From NCBI RefSeq assembly GCF_000142805.1, contig NC_013078.1:434001-498000 (forward strand): a stretch of DNA of 64,000 nt, read 5' to 3'. Below are positions 9,928 to 20,158 of this stretch, one piece after another. Positions within the stretch are counted from its first letter, which is position 1. Each line of letters begins with the position of its first letter. The notes beneath the pieces were generated by a model. It saw only the letters and a list, made by a program, of their open reading frames with translations. It was not told the origin of the DNA and made no database searches. The DNA comes from Lachancea thermotolerans CBS 6340 (taxonomy: Eukaryota; Ascomycota; Saccharomycetes; Saccharomycetales; Saccharomycetaceae). The translations under genes were made by a program, and so were the position numbers.

Positions 9928-12447
9928 TTAACGCAGAATTCTACTGACACTGAACAGCTCGGTATCCCCATCCGCTTTCAGGTCTTTTATGAAGTAGTAG
10001 CATGTCTTTTGGATCCACCTATAACGGCTCACAACCTTTCCTAGGAGCTCGTTCAGCCGCGACAGTAGTGCTGATATCCCATCTTCGTTTTGCAAACTCA
10101 GTTGGATGAGGAGCTCATGAACAAGTTCGTTGAGCTCGGAGTATTGTAAAATAAATTCAAAAATTTCCCCTAAGATCACAATTAAGCTAGAGGGGTAGTG
10201 TTGATTCGTGAAAGTTCCCAATTTTTTGTGCTTATTAGAAGAGTCTAAAAGTTCATGGCCCAACATCGCCTGGAGATAGTGATCATGCATTTCTTTCAAT
10301 TCATCGATTGTGTATTGCATATTATGGCATGAACTGCTTTCACGTTTTACGCCTAGTTGGTGCAAAAGTTGGGATTGGGGCCGCAAAATCCCGCTTGCAA
10401 CCTTTAATCCGCTTTTCAAAACCGTAACATTAACTTGGGTTTCGGAACCTGGTTTTTCCATAGAAAGCTTTTTTTGAAGATTGCGGAAGTTTTTATCAAT
10501 TATTGATTGAAAGCAATAGGCTTCAATTTTCCTGTTGAAGTGCTGTACGTTATGCTTTAATGTATTGATCTTATCCATCTTCTTCATAACGTCCCTCACC
10601 AGAGGTTGATTGCGTCTCAGTCTTTTAAAGTCGCGCATCAATGAATTATTTCTCAACCATTGCTCTTGGAAGAAGAAGTTATTCTTCTTTATTCTCCACA
10701 AAAAGTTAAAAAGTCGGAGATACTCCTTCCTTCCTCCATTGTGATTGAAATCAAGGACGAATGTAAGGGGTTTTGCCGGCAGGTAGTCGAGCGTAAAGAC
10801 ATCCCATCCGATTGAACCGCTCCCCATTTCAAGAACCCTAGCGTCGATCCCGTTAACAATAGAATTTAGATATGGCTTTTGCAGAAACTTCTTCAATGAT
10901 GATTTTTTAATGGATTCCTGTAGACACCTAGTCAGCTTGTAGCTTGGCAGAGATACGGAAGGTTCTTGAAGGAACTCAGAAGAATTTTGTATCATTTGGT
11001 CTATGAAATCACCTTTCCCCATAAGAAGAACATTCTTTAAAAGTCCAAGCACGCCAGAAAAAGCGTATTTCTCTTCGAGAGCTTTCCGGCAAAATGAGAT
11101 TACTTCAACGTAGTGCGAATGAACAACACTTTGAAACTCCGTGGAACCTTCGCCATTCAAAGAGCGGTAAATGGATGAGAACTTTTGACTACTGTCGTTA
11201 ACCCATTGTATTTCTTTGCAATCTCTCTCAAGAAAAACACGGGTCTTGCCAATCATGAATATTTCATCCGCAGTTAGTTTTGGTAAAAAAGAAGGAACTT
11301 TTTCTGCTGAATATTGAAGAGCTGTTGCGTTGTGTTGCGAAGAAGGCACAACTTCCACAAAAAATTCCTGATGTGCCTCAAGCTGCCCTCGGGTTAGCCA
11401 ATTGATGACGTATTCGTAGTATAGGGTCGCCAGCGATTGGTAAGCGGATGTTGATATTTCCTTTACGAGAACATCTCCGTGATTTTTCAAGTTATGCATT
11501 TGTGACAAAAGCTGGTCTCCTCTCAATGATTGAAGATTTGTAATGAAACTATGGTAAATGCGAAATTCAAAAATGAAATGGTGAATCTCAATATACAGGG
11601 CTCTTAACGACTGTATTTGTGGATTTTTAGAAAGCGTGTTCACCGTACTCATGTAGTGGTGAAGTTGTGTATTAATGTGAGCAATAAAAGCAGTTTTGAG
11701 GGGGGAGAGCGTGCCTGACGCTTTATAGTCTTCGACGCGCTTCTGTAAATATTGGTAAAGCAGCGCCACTTCGAAAAGCATGTGAAGTATCCCGCTTTCA
11801 CCGTTTGGAACATTGTCTGGGATGTGTACGCTTCCTTTATCGAATTTGAATAAATGAGAAGTTGTCGCTAGCAAGGTGTATGGCACGGACTTTAAAATTT
11901 CTTCCTCGGATGGAACACCACTGTAATATGGGTTAGAAAGACTTGCAAGCGACGTTGTGTTTTTAGTCTCTCGTAAGTTGCCCCGGTAAGCTGACGACAA
12001 AATAGACCTCCTGTCAGAATAGCGATCGATATTTTCAAATGACTCTGCGTAAGCCAGTGTATTCTTTACAGGCGTCATAATGCTATCATGTTTTTCTAGA
12101 GAGTTGAAGCTAAGTGGGGGCGCTGGCCCGTTGAAGGGCGAACGCTGCGGTGCTTCATCCAACACAGTGCGTACAAACCTCACGTACGCCAAAGCCTCTT
12201 CGCTGCTAGATGAACTAGCAATTAACCTTAGAACATTTTCCAACTTTTGCCACTTAGGTAGATTCTCCTGGCCGATATCAGCTAGACCTCTGTACTTTTT
12301 CAAAATCATAGAGACCCCTTCTCCGCTGGCGGCTGGTGAGTTTAATATGGCTATTATGTCTTTTATAAGAGGTCTTAAAAGAGCCAAAGGAAGGCTTGTG
12401 GAAACCAATTCGCTAATCACAAGCGAAACCTCATTCTCTAGTTCCAT
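9928..12447 (-). CDS. SPC98: Gamma-tubulin small complex component Spc98 (GCP3)
   Basis: With Spc97 and Tub4 it forms the gamma-tubulin small complex that nucleates microtubules at the spindle pole body. The protein has 839 aa (S. cerevisiae 846). The N-terminal GCP domain starts about residue 190 (SEEEILKSVPYTLLATTSHL) and the C-terminal GCP domain occupies about 510-830, including FTLDYLPAKPLTFVL, LFNFLWRIKKNNFFFQEQW and FNRKIEAYCFQSIID. The start ATG at 12447 gives MELENEVSLVISE. FAR11 lies directly upstream on the same strand, as in S. cerevisiae. Confidence 0.96.
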   Translation of the reverse strand: MELENEVSLVISELVSTSLPLALLRPLIKDIIAILNSPAASGEGVSMILKKYRGLADIGQENLPKWQKLENVLRLIASSSSSEEALAYVRFVRTVLDEAPQRSPFNGPAPPLSFNSLEKHDSIMTPVKNTLAYAESFENIDRYSDRRSILSSAYRGNLRETKNTTSLASLSNPYYSGVPSEEEILKSVPYTLLATTSHLFKFDKGSVHIPDNVPNGESGILHMLFEVALLYQYLQKRVEDYKASGTLSPLKTAFIAHINTQLHHYMSTVNTLSKNPQIQSLRALYIEIHHFIFEFRIYHSFITNLQSLRGDQLLSQMHNLKNHGDVLVKEISTSAYQSLATLYYEYVINWLTRGQLEAHQEFFVEVVPSSQHNATALQYSAEKVPSFLPKLTADEIFMIGKTRVFLERDCKEIQWVNDSSQKFSSIYRSLNGEGSTEFQSVVHSHYVEVISFCRKALEEKYAFSGVLGLLKNVLLMGKGDFIDQMIQNSSEFLQEPSVSLPSYKLTRCLQESIKKSSLKKFLQKPYLNSIVNGIDARVLEMGSGSIGWDVFTLDYLPAKPLTFVLDFNHNGGRKEYLRLFNFLWRIKKNNFFFQEQWLRNNSLMRDFKRLRRNQPLVRDVMKKMDKINTLKHNVQHFNRKIEAYCFQSIIDKNFRNLQKKLSMEKPGSETQVNVTVLKSGLKVASGILRPQSQLLHQLGVKRESSSCHNMQYTIDELKEMHDHYLQAMLGHELLDSSNKHKKLGTFTNQHYPSSLIVILGEIFEFILQYSELNELVHELLIQLSLQNEDGISALLSRLNELLGKVVSRYRWIQKTCYYFIKDLKADGDTELFSVSRILR

Positions 12448-12568
12448 AGAAGAAGCGCTTCCTGGACTTTGAATGATCCAATTGTACCAAAGACATCACA
12501 TTTGCACAGAAGGTAAACAAATATCCACAAGATCAACTTAATAATAGTCATTATTTACGTGTACTCCT

Positions 12569-15364
12569 TTAGTGTACACTGGTCAAGATCTCAGCTTCTT
12601 TGCTGAAGAACGAGAAATCGCTTTTATCGTGATAGCCCAGGTGCTCGATTGAAGGTTTGTAATGCAAAAAGTTGTAAAACTGAAGTAAAGCTCGCAGTGC
12701 AATCTCTTGCCCGCAAGCGTCATTCAGTTCTCCGGTTATATCTTTCCCCGTAACCCAATTATCGCTGAGTTTTAGTCTCCTGTACAAGTAGACACCAGAA
12801 ATAAGATCCATATGTTCTGATTTCCATTTTTTGTTTTTAAAAGGTGTGAGCTCCTGGGTTATCTTAAGGATGGGCTGATAGATGTCTAGATTGAAAATCT
12901 GATAAAATGTCTTGAGAAGCGTCCCGATCGCGAGAGGTAATTCCTTAAGTCGTTGGGTTTTGCAGCCGGTAACTTTGCTTAGAAGCCTCAATAGATATAC
13001 CACTGTATTCAAAAATCGAAGGTCAAGATTTTCATGGCTCAACACGGTCTTATTCGTTGAGATATCGTAAGAATCAGCATTGTATGAGGAGCATGCTTTC
13101 CAAAATGAGTGTGTGGGTTGCAAAACATTACCAAACACTCGCTCCTGGTACTTGTCCGTGTATGTGTTGAGAAGGCTGGTAACGATGCCGATAAGCTTAT
13201 AATCATGAAGGATCACACAAAATTGTTCAAATTTTAAAATGTGGCTAAGCTTTAGCCATTTCATCAAGAGGTATAGACTTGAGCATGAAGATTTGAGCAC
13301 TATTTCTTTAGATCGGATAATTTCAAGCTGCGGTGCAGTTTGCAGCCCTGAGCTTTCATCCTTCGTGTCGTCGCGGACATATGTGCGGTTATTCAAATTG
13401 GATTCCATAGTTTGCAGAAGAACATATGCGATTGAACTTAAGCTGGGAAGGCATTTTTTGTAGAATTCTTCTATCCTAACCATTGTTCTAGCTTCCCCAT
13501 TGTTCTCATTATTGTAGTGATACAAAAATTCAGATGGCGATTCGTGTGTGGAGCCCCACCCTCTTTCTTGTTTCATGAAAAGCTCGCGCTCATGCCAAAG
13601 TTGTCGCGTGGAAAGCTTTATCTCCACATTTTTATGAAGGATGTCAGTGGCTTCCAAAACGCTAAATGGTATTTGCGTTTCACCTTCCCCACATCCTGGA
13701 GCACGGATCCGCGACGAAAGCGGGTCAGACCCATCTGTATCATCACAAGGGTACAGGGAAGGGTATGCCAAATTTGTTTGAAATGATTTTCGTGACTTTG
13801 AGCCTCGCATTTGGGAAGTGGGCGAGGAGCACGGGGAAGGCACTGGAGTAGCAATATGGCATTCTGGAGCGCTAAGGTTAGAGTTAAGCGTGCTTTTTGA
13901 TTTTGGTCGAGGGATTTCCAAAAACTGTGATAGGGAGTTTGAGTTATCAAAGCTAGCGGGAATATCAGATTCAGGTGGAACAAAAGTAGGAAACCTCGAT
14001 GTTACATCTTCCCTGAACGCTTGGTAGTCCAATGGACTGATTGCTAAGGCGCCGGGGCCATTCTCTCTTTTCTTAATGTTGTGCTTTTTGTGAACGTATT
14101 CCTTAACTTCTTCGAAGTACTGCATATCACCGAATTGAAGCAAAAGAAGCCGATGAAAGAGTATTATTACAATTCTGATTCTCATACTCAAGCGGCTATT
14201 CCACCTCCAGTACTCGATGTATTTTACGACAAATTCGAGGATTTCTTCTCTGTAGATTTCTTCAATTGCGGCTTCTGTTTCTGTTACACACTGCCCTTTG
14301 GCTTTTGATTCCACTAGAACATTAACAAGGAAAAACAGTATGGTGCTGCAGTTGAAGAACAGGTTAGTGTAATGCTTTAAGTGAGACTTTCCCTCTCTAC
14401 AATGAGAGGCAAACTTTTTGAATGACTTTAACAGAACGCTTAAATGCGGCACAAGCAGAAAGTTATTGTTCTTAATCGCCTTAATATGCTCAATTAAACT
14501 CTTCTTGTTTCCGAATGTCCCCATGCAAATGTAAGCAAGCGAAAGGGTACAAGAAGCTTCGTTATTGCAATTTTGGAGATCTGATGTCAGCTGCTCTAAT
14601 ACAGAAGCAGCATACGAATGTTCCACTGTGAAGCGGGTAGGACTGAAGCTCTTTTCAAAGCAGCGCTTTGCGTCGCCCAGCATGTTGTAGTCGACAGAGC
14701 AAAACCAGTCGGGGAGCTCATCATACAGGGAATAAAAATCCTGGATTGACCATTCCAACGTTGTTCTCGAAGATTGAAATATAGAACCGTCTTTCTCGAT
14801 TTCTTCCGCTCGTTTGTTAAGTTGATTTTGAAACTCTTTATCCACGGGTAAGTTATAATCGATGTCATTGTTCAAAGTTTGGTCTGTGCCTTTATTAACA
14901 TTAGCTTTTGCAAGGTCTTTCAAGCTTCCGCTACTCGATGAAGGGGAAATAGGGCCATCTATCTCATCCACATTAGCGAAGTCCTCATTCTCTGCTTCTT
15001 CCTCGGCGTCTTGATCTAAAGCATTATTCTCTTGGTCATCGTCTGAGTGATCATGCGTGTTCGGTGGCGAACTTGATATTGGAGACCCACGCACACTCCC
15101 TCCGTTGGGACTTGTTTCACCCAAATGCAACTTTTTGTAAAGAATATTATCAAGATCTTGTAGCAAGTGTTCTTCGGCTTCTGAGGACGAATCGTTGGCA
15201 TCTTTATTTGAAGAATTCTCTGGACTTAAATAGCCATTTCGGCGGCCTCCTTTCCTTCTAAGGTCTTTTGAAGATATAGATCTTATTAACGGAGATCTTG
15301 TCTTCACCCCTTCTGGCATAGCAGGCCTAATTTTTGTTACTTCGCAACCAGCAGGCCTCAACAT
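12569..15364 (-). CDS. FAR11: STRIPAK-like complex subunit Far11
   Basis: Component of the Far complex (yeast STRIPAK), acting in pheromone arrest and in opposing TORC2 signalling at ER/Golgi membranes. The protein has 931 aa from the ATG at 15364 (S. cerevisiae 953); a second ATG at 15319 would remove 15 residues. A Ser/Asp/Glu-rich N-terminus precedes the STRIP/N1221-type helical region from about 215 (TLEWSIQDFYSLYDELPDWF), and a C-terminal conserved region spans about 590-925 (LWHERELFMKQERGWG, YLLMKWLKLSHILKFEQF). A Ser/Pro-rich linker with SP dipeptides near 500-560 suggests phosphorylation. Its start codon lies 96 bp from the divergent LSM12 start. Confidence 0.95.
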   Translation of the reverse strand: MLRPAGCEVTKIRPAMPEGVKTRSPLIRSISSKDLRRKGGRRNGYLSPENSSNKDANDSSSEAEEHLLQDLDNILYKKLHLGETSPNGGSVRGSPISSSPPNTHDHSDDDQENNALDQDAEEEAENEDFANVDEIDGPISPSSSSGSLKDLAKANVNKGTDQTLNNDIDYNLPVDKEFQNQLNKRAEEIEKDGSIFQSSRTTLEWSIQDFYSLYDELPDWFCSVDYNMLGDAKRCFEKSFSPTRFTVEHSYAASVLEQLTSDLQNCNNEASCTLSLAYICMGTFGNKKSLIEHIKAIKNNNFLLVPHLSVLLKSFKKFASHCREGKSHLKHYTNLFFNCSTILFFLVNVLVESKAKGQCVTETEAAIEEIYREEILEFVVKYIEYWRWNSRLSMRIRIVIILFHRLLLLQFGDMQYFEEVKEYVHKKHNIKKRENGPGALAISPLDYQAFREDVTSRFPTFVPPESDIPASFDNSNSLSQFLEIPRPKSKSTLNSNLSAPECHIATPVPSPCSSPTSQMRGSKSRKSFQTNLAYPSLYPCDDTDGSDPLSSRIRAPGCGEGETQIPFSVLEATDILHKNVEIKLSTRQLWHERELFMKQERGWGSTHESPSEFLYHYNNENNGEARTMVRIEEFYKKCLPSLSSIAYVLLQTMESNLNNRTYVRDDTKDESSGLQTAPQLEIIRSKEIVLKSSCSSLYLLMKWLKLSHILKFEQFCVILHDYKLIGIVTSLLNTYTDKYQERVFGNVLQPTHSFWKACSSYNADSYDISTNKTVLSHENLDLRFLNTVVYLLRLLSKVTGCKTQRLKELPLAIGTLLKTFYQIFNLDIYQPILKITQELTPFKNKKWKSEHMDLISGVYLYRRLKLSDNWVTGKDITGELNDACGQEIALRALLQFYNFLHYKPSIEHLGYHDKSDFSFFSKEAEILTSVH

Positions 15365-15460
15365 GAATGTTATTAAGAATGATCCCAACCTTGAAATTAT
15401 TAACAAAATGCAGCTTCACAAAGCATCTACAAAAATTAGAGTAAACAACCACAAAAGGAA

Positions 15461-15811
15461 ATGAGCATTAGCCTCGAACATATCCTTGGCTTCAAGGTCA
15501 AAGTCACGAATGTTTTGGATGTCGCCTCAGCCGGAAACATATACTCTTACAATTCTTCGAACAACACAATAACGCTTCAACTGACCAAAAGCGCGCATCA
15601 CGCACAGCAGTTCAAAGTCATCAGGCTGTCGTTTATAAAGAGCCTGGAAGTAATAGGTGAAAGGCCGACTAAGAACAGTTTCAGAAAGGACTCAATGAAG
15701 CCAATCGAGATAAGAATAGAAAATGTGAGAGAAGCTCTCCAAAATAAGGTTCAACAGGCTCAAGGCGCTACAGCGGCGATTCAGGAACATATTGTAACGG
15801 CGTCTAAATAG
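15461..15811 (+). CDS. LSM12: Lsm12, short form without the C-terminal anticodon-binding-like domain
   Basis: Lsm12 binds RNA and ribosomes and partners Pbp1 (ataxin-2) in translation control. The first 80 residues match yeast Lsm12 well: MSISLEHILGFKVKVTNVLD and YSYNSSNNTITLQLTKS form the Lsm fold, followed by SLEVIGERPTKNSF. The protein stops at 116 aa, while the S. cerevisiae protein has 187 aa and continues into the Lsm12 AD domain. Only 88 bp remain before the convergent TEP1 stop, too little for the missing part, and those bases show no AD-like sequence in any frame. It lies in the conserved order SET1-MSH1-LSM12-CIA2, with other genes interleaved. Confidence 0.9.
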   Translation: MSISLEHILGFKVKVTNVLDVASAGNIYSYNSSNNTITLQLTKSAHHAQQFKVIRLSFIKSLEVIGERPTKNSFRKDSMKPIEIRIENVREALQNKVQQAQGATAAIQEHIVTASK

Positions 15812-15899
15812 CTCGACCGCTGGACATTCTTTCGTTGGCGTTCCTCCCTGAAAGCGCTGAAGTGGTAAATATCTGCTTGCATTTCTACATAGGCTAATT

Positions 15900-17240
15900 T
15901 TATAAAAGCTGCCACCTTAACGTAAAAGTTTCGAAAAGTTTGAAGCCTTTGCTTTGTAATCCCTTCATGCCATCTAGCTCGGCCCACTTTATACTAAACA
16001 TTGCAAAATTCTTTCTATCGCGGCATCTACTTTGCTCATTCGCGAGTTTGTCAAGGGTATAATGGTCCGTTGATTCGCTTCGACTGCAAGCAAGCGTTTC
16101 CCAATAAAGATTTATCCAAAAATGTGATATAGACGTCAGTTGGGTAACATTATCGATAAATGCGCTACCCTTATGCCTAAGTCCGAATGAAATTCGAATG
16201 TCGCTCTCAGTAATTCGTTGCCCCACTGAGACTCTATTCAAATTGCTGTGCGGCTTGGAGTCTATAGACTGTTCTTTATTATTAGTATCAAAAACATCAA
16301 TTAGACCATCACGATTACGGTTGTAAATTTGGATCTTGATTGACATAGTGTAAGTTTTTGATTCTAACTTGACAGGAGCTGCACTTAATAAGTGAATGAT
16401 CTCGAAACTATTAATCATGAACTGTGCACGCGTCAACTCAGATAATATTTTTGACCAATTTGAGGGATGGTCAGCTTGCAAGAAGCGTTCATGATACCCA
16501 AGGTATCTTAGCTGCGATGAAATTGTTACACCCTGCGTCAATCCTACCTTAAACCTGTTGTTAACAAAAATCTCGCGGCCTTCTCTTAGCGAGCACCGCA
16601 TGTACTTCATCAGATATGCAACCACAACAGAACCTGACCGGCCTTTACCCAATTTGCAATGAAGAAGGACAACTCTGGACGAATCTTGGATCAAGTACTC
16701 ATGCATATCGTCAAGTATTTCTTGGAGAAGGGTGAAGGGTGGAGGCGAATGATCAAGCCATCCGTACCGCTGAATATAATGCCCAACACGTTCAAGAAGA
16801 GACTCCCGAGTACTCGAAAGAGATTGTGTCGAAGCACTGTCATGACCCTCTTTGCATGGGGACTTTGTTGGGTCATAAATGGTTGATAGAAGGGGGCCTG
16901 CGGAGGCAGAAGCTTTTTCGCAAAAGTTCGAGAGCTCAAATAAGGCGGTTACCAAGTCCTCGTCACTATAGTCGGAAGCTCCTTTTTCAGCCTTAAAATT
17001 GTATATTTTCCAATTACCAGCCCCATGATGCAGATTCAGGTACGAGATCAAGTCCTTTAAACTATTTCTGTACAGGAGTTGTGGATACTTGATTACGGGG
17101 TATGAACAAACAATAAGCTCGCGCGTAATGTATGAGAGATCTAACGAAAACCCAAGATCATTTTTGTGTACTTTAATCGGCGACGAGTAGACAGATCGTA
17201 ATATGTTCTCGGGCGTGAAGGCCTGAAGGGAAAAAGGCAT
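15900..17240 (-). CDS. TEP1: PTEN-type phosphoinositide phosphatase Tep1
   Basis: Homologue of the tumour suppressor PTEN. The protein has 446 aa from the ATG at 17240 (S. cerevisiae 434). An N-terminal phosphatase-like region starts DLSYITRELIVCSYPV. The catalytic P-loop LHCKLGKGRSG near residue 195 has the CX5R signature, with Lys as the second residue and Gly-Lys-Gly as in PTEN. A downstream region of about 150 residues would be the C2-like part and is poorly conserved. It ends 88 bp from the convergent LSM12 stop. Confidence 0.94.
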   Translation of the reverse strand: MPFSLQAFTPENILRSVYSSPIKVHKNDLGFSLDLSYITRELIVCSYPVIKYPQLLYRNSLKDLISYLNLHHGAGNWKIYNFKAEKGASDYSDEDLVTALFELSNFCEKASASAGPLLSTIYDPTKSPCKEGHDSASTQSLSSTRESLLERVGHYIQRYGWLDHSPPPFTLLQEILDDMHEYLIQDSSRVVLLHCKLGKGRSGSVVVAYLMKYMRCSLREGREIFVNNRFKVGLTQGVTISSQLRYLGYHERFLQADHPSNWSKILSELTRAQFMINSFEIIHLLSAAPVKLESKTYTMSIKIQIYNRNRDGLIDVFDTNNKEQSIDSKPHSNLNRVSVGQRITESDIRISFGLRHKGSAFIDNVTQLTSISHFWINLYWETLACSRSESTDHYTLDKLANEQSRCRDRKNFAMFSIKWAELDGMKGLQSKGFKLFETFTLRWQLL

Positions 17241-17372
17241 GAAAAAGTACTTTGGCAAAGCACCCGCGGTCGGAATATATTAGAATTAGTGTCTTCATTC
17301 ATGGTTATTAACTTATATCGCTGAACAATAGAACACTTCTGACATCCACCAAGTGTCAGAACACAAAAAAAT

Positions 17373-18164
17373 TCACTTTTTTTGTGCCATCGACACAACA
17401 CAATTACAAACCCACAGTAATGCATCATTAATATCAGTGCTATCATCATTAATAAAATCAAGGATTCCGGAACCTTTCTTGAGCACGCCCTCGACATTGC
17501 CATCTTCAAATAATTGAGAGTGGCTGCGAGCATACGAAGAATACACAAATTCATCGAAATAGTATGGAGGGTCAATCCAAAACGAGTCCAATGTCTGATA
17601 TCCGCTTCTAGCAGCCCGGCGCTTCTTTAGGGTCCCATAAGGAGCTCTAACAAGCAGCTTTAAGTCAAATTTCGACTTTATGTTTTGATCGTTAAACATC
17701 ATGAAGCCATCGACAAAAACAACCTTGGTATTTGTCCCCTCGAAGGCCTTTGCAAACTTGGTTTTGACCTCTTTTTGAGTTTCAGGTCTCACTTCAGCGG
17801 CTCCAGAATTGTCATGGTTGTTGTTATGGATTAAGGTCGTGGATACGCTACCTGTTTTTTTGATGTGATCGAGCTCCTTACCGAACAAATTCATGTCTAA
17901 AGCTTCAGGTGAATCCCAGTCACGTATTTGGTATTTATCGTTGAACGGAATATCTTCATCGTGCTTGAAAAAGTCATCTTGGTGTATCAAAACAGCAGTA
18001 GGCAGCAGTTCCGCGGACAGTTTTGCTAAGGTCTGTAATAATACGAGTTAGTTACGATATTCCAAATCCTAATGCAGGATTATGAAACATTGTTCTTCAC
18101 ATGCTGTTTTCCCACTCGACGAGCAGCCACTGATCCCAACAAGAAGTACCTGCGGAGACTCCAT
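17373..18164 (-). CDS. NRK1: Nicotinamide riboside kinase Nrk1 (spliced, GC-AG intron)
   Basis: Phosphorylates nicotinamide riboside to NMN in NAD salvage. Exon 1 (18105-18164, 20 codons) encodes MESPQVLLVGISGCSSSGKT and exon 2 (17373-18032) continues TLAKLSAELLPTAVLIHQDD. The join rebuilds the P-loop GCSSSGKTT of this kinase family and gives 239 aa, against 240 in S. cerevisiae. Other matches are NWDSPEALD-like RDWDSPEALDMNLFGKELD, VVFVDGFMMFN and GYQTLDSFWIDPPYYFDEFV. The intron splits the P-loop between two Thr codons and starts GC rather than GT. S. cerevisiae NRK1 is annotated without an intron. Confidence 0.93.
18033..18104 (-). other. NRK1 intron with GC donor
   Basis: The 72-nt intron begins GCATGT and ends TATTACAG. 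A branch-point candidate AACTAAC (within GTAACTAACTCG) lies at about 18046-18055, near the acceptor. Reading through it would break the P-loop and soon reach in-frame stops, while removal restores a perfect kinase alignment. Confidence 0.88.
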
Positions 18165-20158
18165 TGGCAAGCGTTAATTTACGCTTTCTGTTGATTATTA
18201 TCTCTGATATGAATCATATTAGTCTCATTGTAAAATCAACACATTACTTACGAAAAATCGAGAAAGCTTCACTTTTCCTAGATGACAAACAAGGCAAGAT
18301 TTGCCGCCCGAAATCCGGTGCCATGAGAGTTTCTGCTTCGCTCGTCGAAACTAGACCTTTTCAGCATTGGCCACCGCTTTCTCTTGACATACTTTTGTGG
18401 CCGTAGAATGCTTTTTAAATTATTTTGGCTCATATTCCGTTCGGTAAGTGAGAAGATGCCTGCCAAATTATCGTTTTATTGGAATTACTTCGACAAGCTC
18501 CGAAATTCAGTTGCCCGGTAGTTCAGAATTTTCTTTAAGTATGTGTGTGCCAGCAAAGGAGTGATGTGTTGCTGCAAGTTATTTGGGTATAGGGCATGAA
18601 TCCCGGAATGTGACTCTACAGAAAAGGAACCTTTGACGGTATTAAACTCAGGAACTGAGCTGTTGAAGATTTTTCAATGATTCTCTTATTCACACATAAT
18701 AGCTTTGTGGACACTGAAAAACCTTGGAGAAAAAGTCTTGTGAATGGATGAGATTCTGGTGAAATAGCTGATATTCAGGTATATACAATTGAATCTGGAA
18801 GCACGTAAGAATCGGGTTCTATAAGCGCTTCAATAGGAGGTTCAAGCTCGTATTTCACCGGTTCTCGAGCTTTCTATGGGAGGAGAGGGAGTGGTTTTAT
18901 TCGCTAACAAAGCCGTGTGTGCGCCATAAAGCACAAGAAGGTAATTGCCTTGTGTTTCAAAATATGCTCATCAACATGAAACTTGATTCTAAGCTTGGCC
19001 TCCTCACCTACTACCTTCGAGTGATTTTAGTTTAGCTGTTGAAAGTTTTTGATAACGAAATTCCACCCAATGAACTCAAGTAGCTGTTGTTTGGATGAGC
19101 TACCACGGAAACATTTCGTTTCCGCGGCCATTAGCTTGAGGTCATAATTTGTTGAAGCCCAACCGCTTAGAAAGCAATTTGTTCTACAACATGAGCTGGC
19201 GATTATATTTGGCTCGATAAATCGCTTTTTAGATAGCTTTGTTGATACTTGTTATTCAATTTTGTTCAGGGCAAAATGTTGAAAACAGATCTTTGAGCGT
19301 ATTCAAACAGCTTTAACTTTTATACCAGCATATCTCATCAATTTAGCCACAGCACTACAATAAAAGGCAAAAGAATCTGAGAATTCAAGGCTGCTCTCCA
19401 AATATTTGTCCTTTCTTCCCGCAAATAGTCGCGTGCTTTCTCAAGGACTTTTGTAGTATTGTTACTTTACCATGATTGCCTTGGGGGACCTAGCTACTGG
19501 TTCATGGACGATGGGAACGACCTTATAAATGGCGGTTACAAACTCTGGTTTTTCATGATACTTGCTGATCGTGTAATTCCTTGGGGAGAATGGGATTTTG
19601 AGTCCCTATTTTAGTATTTTACTGTGAAGTATTCTACTGCGATTTGCGCTGGGCTCAGCTGAGGGTATCAATTAGCACGCAGCTGATAGCCGAAAAAATT
19701 ACAGTCAGCACATGTTTCCAAGGAGTTGATATTATCTTTTAGGTTTGAAACTCTATGAATTGTCTGCCCGATCACTATAAGTTCGAATCTTTGAACAAGA
19801 AACCATCATGTTACGACCTGTCAAATAGAAGGTCGCATTATATTGGACTGTGAGACTAAATCTGGAGCGCTCATCCAAAGAAAAAAGACAAAGGTTGGCC
19901 CACAATACGCTTTGCAGATTAATAGAAGCGTCTCGAACCAACTAATGTTCTGTGATGCGTAAGAAACCACAGAAATCTCATGTTCTTTCCTTCAAATGTT
20001 AATGAGCACATCGTTAAATATGATGTACATTATGCGTTATAACTACCCTCTGTCATGTCAGGGCGAAATAAAGTGATTTTAAACAGTATGTGGGGTAAAC
20101 CGAACATGTCCGAGAACACACACCTTATCTTTTCAGCTCCCAAATGCACTATCCTGTT
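18165..20158. other. 2 kb gene-poor interval, NRK1 to CIA2 side
   Basis: No reading frame here exceeds about 80 codons and none resembles a protein I know. It is not AT-rich enough for a centromere and shows no tRNA, LTR or satellite. It contains a nested inverted repeat at about 19076-19140. Neither S. cerevisiae region that flanks this point has a known gene here. A long non-coding RNA, a decayed gene or a large regulatory region are all possible. Confidence 0.5.
19076..19140. repeat. Nested inverted repeat (hairpin-forming)
   Basis: The inner stem CGGAAAC/GTTTCCG (19106-19112 with 19118-19124) has a 5-nt loop and is extended by CC/GG past one mismatch (19103-19104 with 19126-19127). An outer AGCTA/TAGCT pair flanks it (about 19098-19102 with 19132-19136), and CTCA/TGAG can pair further out. 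The arrangement resembles a structured RNA element rather than a simple palindrome. Confidence 0.5.

Noticed and set aside
15812-15899. Frameshifted remainder of LSM12
   Set aside because: Only 88 bp remain before TEP1 and no frame resembles the AD domain.
19770-19800. AAGTTCGAATCT as a tRNA B box
   Set aside because: No pairing T stem, acceptor stem or A box is present around it.
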